A DNA stretch of 44,644 nucleotides from an uncultured bacterium (GTDB lineage Bacteria; Patescibacteriota; Minisyncoccia; Phycocordibacterales; CAIZLB01), in NCBI GenBank assembly GCA_903864515.1, contig CAIPFZ010000027.1, forward strand, positions 1 through 44,644, read 5' to 3'. Shown here in pieces: positions 40,022 through 44,644 of this stretch (position 1 is the stretch's first letter; each line of letters starts with the position of its first letter). The notes under the pieces were generated by a model, which made no database searches, was not told the origin of the DNA, and saw only the letters and a list, made by a program, of their open reading frames with translations. A program made the translations under genes and the position numbers.

Positions 40022-41149
40022 ATGAAAATGTATATAAAGCCTCTCACGAAGGAGGCCCTAAATGAATATTTAGAGGTAAAGGACCTCACGGAATCACAAA
40101 ATCCACATGCTATAAAAATGGTCTATGAAAAAATCAGGGACTATATATACTCTGTACATAAACAAAGTGATGTTAGAGTACACAGGAAGGATCCCATAGT
40201 AACAGTTGCAGATAACTTTGATAATTTACTATTCCCTGTAGATAACATTGGTCGATCTTCAACATACACTCACTACATAGACGATACACACATATTACGT
40301 ACCCACACCACAGCTAATATGCCAGGCATATTACGAGATCTAGCAGAAAGTGACGACTGGGAAGATGTCGTGATTCTTTTGCCTGGATTAGTTTACAGAA
40401 GAGATGTATCCGATAAAAAACACGTCGGTGAAGTTCACATGCTTGAAATGTGGAGAATTGTCAAAAATATATCACGTAAAGTTATATCCAAGGATGATTT
40501 ATTAGATGTCGTTAGAGGAGTTGCAGAAACAGCGGCACCAGGATGGAAGCTTCGCATAGAAGACTCTCCCCACCCCTACACAAAGGAGGGTGTTGAAGTT
40601 AATGCAATGAAGGATGATCATGACATAGAGATATTAGAGTGTGGTCTCATAAAGGACGAAATACTTTCACAGGCCGGGATTGATCCTGTGAACTATTCAG
40701 GATGGGCGCTCGGTATAGGTCTTGATCGTCTTGTTATGACTCTCAAGGAGATACCTGATATCAGATACCTTAGATCTACCAATCTAAAAATTGCGGAACA
40801 AATGGTAAATCTTGAAACTTATCACGAAGTCTCAAACCAGCCAGCCATCAGACGTGATATGTCATATGTTGTACCAGAGGAGTATGTGGATGAAGATATA
40901 AGTGAAGATATCAGAAGATCACTCGGTGACAAGGTGGACACGCTAGAGAGTGTGGAGATATTAGATCAAACACCATATTCAAAACTTCCGGATAAAATAA
41001 GAGAAAGACTAGGTTGTGATGCGTCACAGAAGAATGTCTTGGTTAGAATAACACTCAGACATCTTGAAAGAAGTATTACAAATGAAGAGGCTAATCAAAT
41101 TTATGATGAGATTTATGGAAGAATAAATAAAGGAACTGGAGGTTATTAG
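40022..41149 (+). CDS. Stand-alone PheS-like aminoacyl-tRNA synthetase fused to FDX-ACB
   Basis: 375 aa. Class II catalytic domain: motif 2 ILRTHTTANMPGIL, then IEILECGLIKDEILSQAGID and motif 3 GWALGIGLDRLVMTLKEIPD. The C-terminal ~95 residues (QPAIRRDMSYVVPEEYVDED ... LVRITLRHLERSITNEE) are an FDX-ACB domain, as in PheT and mitochondrial PheRS. The fusion resembles monomeric mitochondrial PheRS, lacking the coiled-coil arm. Where bacterial PheS has YFPFTEPS around the Phe-anchoring residues, this protein reads SPHPYTKEG, so its amino acid may differ. No pheT is nearby. Confidence 0.85.
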   Translation: MKMYIKPLTKEALNEYLEVKDLTESQNPHAIKMVYEKIRDYIYSVHKQSDVRVHRKDPIVTVADNFDNLLFPVDNIGRSSTYTHYIDDTHILRTHTTANMPGILRDLAESDDWEDVVILLPGLVYRRDVSDKKHVGEVHMLEMWRIVKNISRKVISKDDLLDVVRGVAETAAPGWKLRIEDSPHPYTKEGVEVNAMKDDHDIEILECGLIKDEILSQAGIDPVNYSGWALGIGLDRLVMTLKEIPDIRYLRSTNLKIAEQMVNLETYHEVSNQPAIRRDMSYVVPEEYVDEDISEDIRRSLGDKVDTLESVEILDQTPYSKLPDKIRERLGCDASQKNVLVRITLRHLERSITNEEANQIYDEIYGRINKGTGGY

Positions 41150-41165
41150 TCCGCAATATATTACG

Positions 41166-41642
41166 TTATCTTAATTGAGAAAACTCGCTCACTCGTTCCC
41201 AATCGTAATACGTAGATGAAGCATTAGGAAGCGCCTCTTCAAATAGCTTTCGCTCAATAGAGTATACTTTTTCTCCAGCCACAATACGGTACTGTTGTCC
41301 AAGACCTGCAGAGTAACACTGAATCTTTCCAGCGTTTGATGTATCACCCTCATACTTTCCAGGAAGTTTTGAGCAACTTCCATCTACTGTATCAATTAGC
41401 TTGCGGTCTGATAAATTGCTCTTATACGTTGCCAAAAGATACACGCTTGTTTGAGGTTGACCATCCAGATTAAGAGTTGAATCTTCTTCAAAGTCCCAGT
41501 TGAATGATGATATGGGTGTAAGAACACCATCTTGTTTTGTAGACACCGCAGGGGTTTCAACTCCCCTGTCTTTTGCAATAAAAATCAAAGAAATTATCAC
41601 TACTGCAATTATAATAAGTATGTAGATGAGAGTTTTTTTCAT
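41166..41642 (-). CDS. Membrane-anchored hypothetical protein
   Basis: 158 aa. N-terminal helix LIYILIIIAVVIISLIFIAK, then an extracytoplasmic domain (ISSFNWDFEEDSTLNLDGQP, GSCSKLPGKYEGDTSNAGKI, QCYSAGLGQQYRIV) with two Cys ~25 residues apart. The YYDWERV ending recurs in uncharacterised CPR proteins, from memory only. Convergent with the PheS-like gene, 16 bp apart. Confidence 0.65.
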   Translation of the reverse strand: MKKTLIYILIIIAVVIISLIFIAKDRGVETPAVSTKQDGVLTPISSFNWDFEEDSTLNLDGQPQTSVYLLATYKSNLSDRKLIDTVDGSCSKLPGKYEGDTSNAGKIQCYSAGLGQQYRIVAGEKVYSIERKLFEEALPNASSTYYDWERVSEFSQLR

Positions 41643-41722
41643 ACCTTAATTATACCATACAACAGAAGAGTTAGAGTTTGGTAGTCCACGGGCAATTTAA
41701 TATTAAATTGAAATATGCCAAA

Positions 41723-42151
41723 TTACTTCTCAGCCAATGATTTTAAGACATCTAGCGCCTTGGGCCACATTTCATTCATCATTTACTCATAACATTCAGG
41801 AATATTAACAAGCTCAATATCCAGTTGTGTACCACCTTCTTTTTCTGTAAGGATATAATTTTCAAAACCATCTCCATCTTCTTCGGAAAGTTTTTCAACC
41901 CCACCTTCTATAACGCCCAGATGTTAGATAGAGATATATTTGAAAGGTATATTCTTTTCTATACGACTAACCATACCTCCGTCACTACTACCAAGAAAAA
42001 GCATTTTTGATCCTTCACTCCAATCGCCCTGATAATGTGAATCTCCATCGAACGGTTTTGTCAATTCTCTATAGGTTACATCATCGAGCTGTGTACTCCA
42101 CACCTTTTCTTTTGATGCTTTTACATAAGTTGAAAATTTTAAAGTATTCAT
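41723..42151 (-). pseudogene. SRPBCC (AHSA1-like) protein broken by two in-frame stop codons
   Basis: One frame of 143 codons reads as a full SRPBCC domain: TLKFSTYVKASKEKVWSTQL, DWSEGSKMLFLGSSDGGMVS, HLGVIEGGVEKLSEEDGDGF, NYILTEKEGGTQLDIELVNI, MWPKALDVLKSLAEK. It is interrupted by TAA at 41924-41926 and again at 41783-41785, with no frameshift. The domain normally binds hydrophobic ligands. Since TAA is the ordinary stop in this window, nonsense decay is the simplest reading, and the first 75 codons may still be translated. Confidence 0.75.
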
Positions 42152-42286
42152 ATGATTGATTATTATTTACCTGCAAATATATTTTACATAAATTGCAGTG
42201 TGTTATTTTGATAATAGTAAGATCTAACTATGTATATTTTATCATTTTATGTTTACTATATAGTGCTAACTTACAAAGCAAGCAGT

Positions 42287-42610
42287 CTATCCAGGCCAGC
42301 GAGTATTAAATAGGATTAAAATATAAGACATCAAAAATGCACCCATCGCTAATATTGAGACGATGCATATCATGACAATATCTTTCCATACTTTAGAATA
42401 GTCTTCATTTAAAATATCTTTTGATACTACAATTAATAATAAAACCATGTGGATTACAAAGAAAGTAATTTGCACACAAAATGAATTTGATGGATGCACA
42501 AATAAATTTCCCAAATTTTCCCGTCCAGGCCAATCGGCAAGATATAAAGGGAACTGGATTAAGGAGTAACAAATGGCAATTATTGAATTATAAAGTACGT
42601 TCTTAGTCAT
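42287..42610 (-). CDS. Three-helix membrane protein, unknown
   Basis: 107 aa with three hydrophobic segments: one after MTKNVLYNSIIAICYSLIQF, then CVQITFFVIHMVLLLIVV and IVMICIVSILAMGAFLMSYI. No recognised family. It resembles the 39200 protein in size and style but not clearly in sequence. Gene-poor flanks on both sides. Confidence 0.5.
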   Translation of the reverse strand: MTKNVLYNSIIAICYSLIQFPLYLADWPGRENLGNLFVHPSNSFCVQITFFVIHMVLLLIVVSKDILNEDYSKVWKDIVMICIVSILAMGAFLMSYILILFNTRWPG

Positions 42611-42665
42611 TTGTTTAATATTAACAATATATTCAAAAAAAACAATCCATTAACACAACTAGAAA

Positions 42666-43949
42666 TTACAAAAACAGCAAGTTCTTGTCTAAATCCTCAG
42701 ATTCCGTTCCACCATCTTGAGACCTATAATCAAGTGCGTTTTTGGTTGATCCAAGGTATATAACTATTTTGCCAAATTTCTCTTCCAGTGAGTCAATTTG
42801 CTTATGTATTGTGTCAAACTTTAATGCTTTTGCATTACTCTCAAATAAGTCATTTTGTGGTACAAAATTAGCTGTTAAATCCAGAAGGGTCACTCCTGTT
42901 GTTCTGTATAATACTCCTCTTTTATGTATTCCTTCAAATTCTTTATGAACTAGTGGGAGTAAAATCTCAGGAGAGTTTGAAGGTGAAGGTAATAAAATTA
43001 AAGCTGTTATAAATTCAAAATCTTTTGTTTTAAGAAAAATTGAAAGCTTTTTGGGAACAAGATTGAAATGTCTCGCCTTCCTGCACGCTTCCTCAATATG
43101 TTTTGAAATTTGAGACCAAAGAAAATTTTTGTCATTTGTTGATGGATGAAATGAGCGAGTCTTTTGTAGTGATGAGTAAACTGTCTTTGATTCAGAATTT
43201 ATCTCCATTACAGAAATACCATGAAGCTCCTTCCAAATTGTCTCATACGGCTTTGATAGAATTAATTTAATCCATGCGATGTCTTTATCGTAAAAATCTT
43301 TTGCTGTTATTATATCCTTCTTATTCAATTGCTCTGCAGTTCTTGGGCCTATGCCCCAGATTTTTTTGACGGGAACTTTTTCTAAAAAATCTGGGGCTGA
43401 CTCCCTATCAATCACCGTCAATCCATTTGGCTTAACCCAATTTGATGCAACCTTTGCAAGAACTTTTGTTGGAGCAAGACCAATTGAAACTGACAAATCC
43501 AATTCTTCATTAACCTCTTTTTTAATTCTTTCAGCAATTTGTCTATAAGTCATACCAAGCGGTTTATCAAGACCAGTTAATTCTCCAAAACATTCATCTA
43601 TACTATACTCCTCAACATCGTCAACGTATCTCCTGACTATATCAAACATCTTAGTGGAATATTTTACATACGCCTTGTAGTCACCTGATAAAATTATAAC
43701 GTTTGGAAATTCTCTTTTAACTTTAAAAATAGGCATTCCTCTAGTTATTCCAAGTGCCTTAGCTTCATATGAAAGTGCAGAAACAATCCCTCGCTCTTCT
43801 CCTGTAACAACAGGGAGTCCCCGTAGTTTTGGATTCTTTGCAATTTCAACACCAACAAAAAAGGCATCCCCATCTATGTGGAGTATGACTTTTTCTTTCT
43901 TGGCATTAGCTGTACCAGATTCAATTATGTTCATATTACATGAGCTCAC
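42666..43949 (-). CDS. Y-family DNA polymerase (DinB/UmuC type)
   Basis: 427 aa. VILHIDGDAFFVGVEIAKNP holds the first catalytic Asp and the aromatic steric gate; EEYSIDECFGELTGLDKPLG holds the Asp-Glu pair. SVSIGLAPTKVLAKVASNWV, then a helix-hairpin-helix VKKIWGIGPRTAEQLNKKDI and a C-terminal little-finger domain. It carries out translesion synthesis. The first start is GTG 6 nt after TACAAT (leaderless type), with TTGACA upstream; ATG 43934 is the alternative. Confidence 0.92.
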   Translation of the reverse strand: MSSCNMNIIESGTANAKKEKVILHIDGDAFFVGVEIAKNPKLRGLPVVTGEERGIVSALSYEAKALGITRGMPIFKVKREFPNVIILSGDYKAYVKYSTKMFDIVRRYVDDVEEYSIDECFGELTGLDKPLGMTYRQIAERIKKEVNEELDLSVSIGLAPTKVLAKVASNWVKPNGLTVIDRESAPDFLEKVPVKKIWGIGPRTAEQLNKKDIITAKDFYDKDIAWIKLILSKPYETIWKELHGISVMEINSESKTVYSSLQKTRSFHPSTNDKNFLWSQISKHIEEACRKARHFNLVPKKLSIFLKTKDFEFITALILLPSPSNSPEILLPLVHKEFEGIHKRGVLYRTTGVTLLDLTANFVPQNDLFESNAKALKFDTIHKQIDSLEEKFGKIVIYLGSTKNALDYRSQDGGTESEDLDKNLLFL

Positions 43950-44016
43950 ATCGATATTGTATCACAACAAGAGCATGTCAATATCTTGAATTTTAAAGGC
44001 TCCGATAAACGCTAGT

Positions 44017-44644
44017 TTATTTTAGGAATTTAATAGTTGAAAGGAATTTATCAAAATTAGATACGTCATATAACAATACTTCATTTCTGGTGTCAAACGT
44101 GGGACTTGTAAAAGTTATACTTATGTATTTTCCGTCTTCTTTCTGTAAACCAACCATAACAACCTTCTGATATCCAATTACTAAATAAGTATCACCGACT
44201 TTATAATCAGAGAATACAGGACGAGCTTCTGTAGAATAAATAGCATTACTATTGCCTATTTTCTTCTTGATATAGGGATGTATTATGTATTGAGAATTAT
44301 TAGTATTTTTAACAAACTGATCAAGTAGACCTTCTCCTGTTTGACTAAAAATCTCAACATCTGGATCTATTTTACATTTAGCTGTTAAATTATAAGTTCC
44401 GTCTGGGCACACTTCAGGCATATGAGTATCTATTCTAAGCATAAAAGGTTTACCATATTGAAATACATCACCCCACTTTTCAGGATATTTAAAATAAATT
44501 TCACCTCTTTTGTCTAAATACTCCTTCCAAGTAGAATCTGTTCCAGTATTTAAATATTGATTGATATATAAATAGGACCCTAATCCAACCACAGAAATAG
44601 TAACAAATATTATAAAGGCATATATTCTAAATCTTTTCCTTTTA
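44017..44644 (-). CDS. Membrane-anchored hypothetical protein, cut by window end
   Basis: At least 209 aa; the frame runs off the window, so the true start is beyond 44644. A basic segment (KRKRFRIYAF) precedes a membrane helix (IIFVTISVVGLGSYLYI), then a domain with YLDKRGEIYFKYPEKWGDVF, three Cys (around PEVCPDGT and AKCKIDP) and a PsbP/DUF1795-like style of short strands ending YDVSNFDKFLSTIKFL. Function unknown. Confidence 0.65.
   Translation of the reverse strand, partial: KRKRFRIYAFIIFVTISVVGLGSYLYINQYLNTGTDSTWKEYLDKRGEIYFKYPEKWGDVFQYGKPFMLRIDTHMPEVCPDGTYNLTAKCKIDPDVEIFSQTGEGLLDQFVKNTNNSQYIIHPYIKKKIGNSNAIYSTEARPVFSDYKVGDTYLVIGYQKVVMVGLQKEDGKYISITFTSPTFDTRNEVLLYDVSNFDKFLSTIKFLK

Noticed and set aside
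41723..42151. Stop codon reassignment explaining the broken SRPBCC gene.
   Set aside because: The interrupting codons are TAA, which ends many intact genes here. Known CPR recoding concerns TGA, and TGA is not seen inside any conserved domain in this window.

Overview
The window is AT-rich (roughly two thirds A+T by eye), gene-dense and contains many small proteins with one N-terminal membrane helix. Peptidoglycan-binding/fibronectin-like, DUF2202, DUF2892, HI0933-like and acyltransferase-3 proteins are scattered among short hypotheticals. This is the look of a Patescibacteria/CPR genome, probably of the Parcubacteria group. That placement is inferred from gene style only; no rRNA or ribosomal protein gene is present.

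Region 1 (1-25,021) is dominated by one repeated theme. Eight paralogous periplasmic-binding proteins of the LivJ/LivK (Peripla_BP_6) family occur with seven TrmB-like winged-helix regulators. In most cases a binding-protein gene and a regulator gene are divergent and share a 45-190 bp promoter region. The binding proteins have an N-terminal membrane helix without a lipobox, so they look tethered to the membrane. Only one transport component, a LivM-type permease at 24,155-25,021, is visible; no LivH, LivF or LivG is in the window. Several regulators look leaderless, with a sigma70-type -10 box 6-7 nt before the start codon. Some binding-protein genes are followed by enzymes: a SAM methyltransferase near binding protein 5, and a divergent HemB (porphobilinogen synthase) homologue plus an LCMT-like methyltransferase behind binding protein 7.

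Between binding protein 5 and its regulator (13,047-14,580) sit three small ORFs, each followed on the coding strand by a near-identical repeat of about 79 bp. On the minus strand each repeat contains a type III hammerhead ribozyme core: CUGAUGA, a 4-bp stem II with covariation between copies, GAAAC, a closed 7-bp stem I, and a GUC or GUU cleavage triplet. The unit of leader motif, ORF and ribozyme looks like a gene cassette whose polycistronic RNA would cut itself between cistrons. This is the most striking feature of the window.

Other foreign-looking genes are two less AT-rich ORFs at 7,775-8,922 and a PEP-CTERM protein with its own consensus promoter and terminator at 21,420-22,046. Upstream of livM is a probable structured RNA of about 330 nt (25,069-25,399, minus strand) with paired ends, a promoter and an intrinsic terminator.

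Region 2 (25,800-36,500) holds ordinary housekeeping and envelope genes: peptidoglycan-binding protein, flavoprotein, phospholipase D-like protein, cupin, acyltransferase, glycosyltransferase, two Nudix proteins, DUF218, MazG-like, RBBP9-like hydrolase, and nucleotidyltransferase-like protein. Region 3 (36,585-39,152) is a stress-type cluster of a DUF2892 protein, a small secreted protein, an ECF sigma factor with an inverted repeat over its promoter, a membrane protein and a DUF2202 ferritin-like protein. Region 4 (39,200-44,644) has a stand-alone PheS-like synthetase fused to an FDX-ACB domain behind a structured leader, a broken SRPBCC gene, a Y-family DNA polymerase and a membrane protein cut by the window end.
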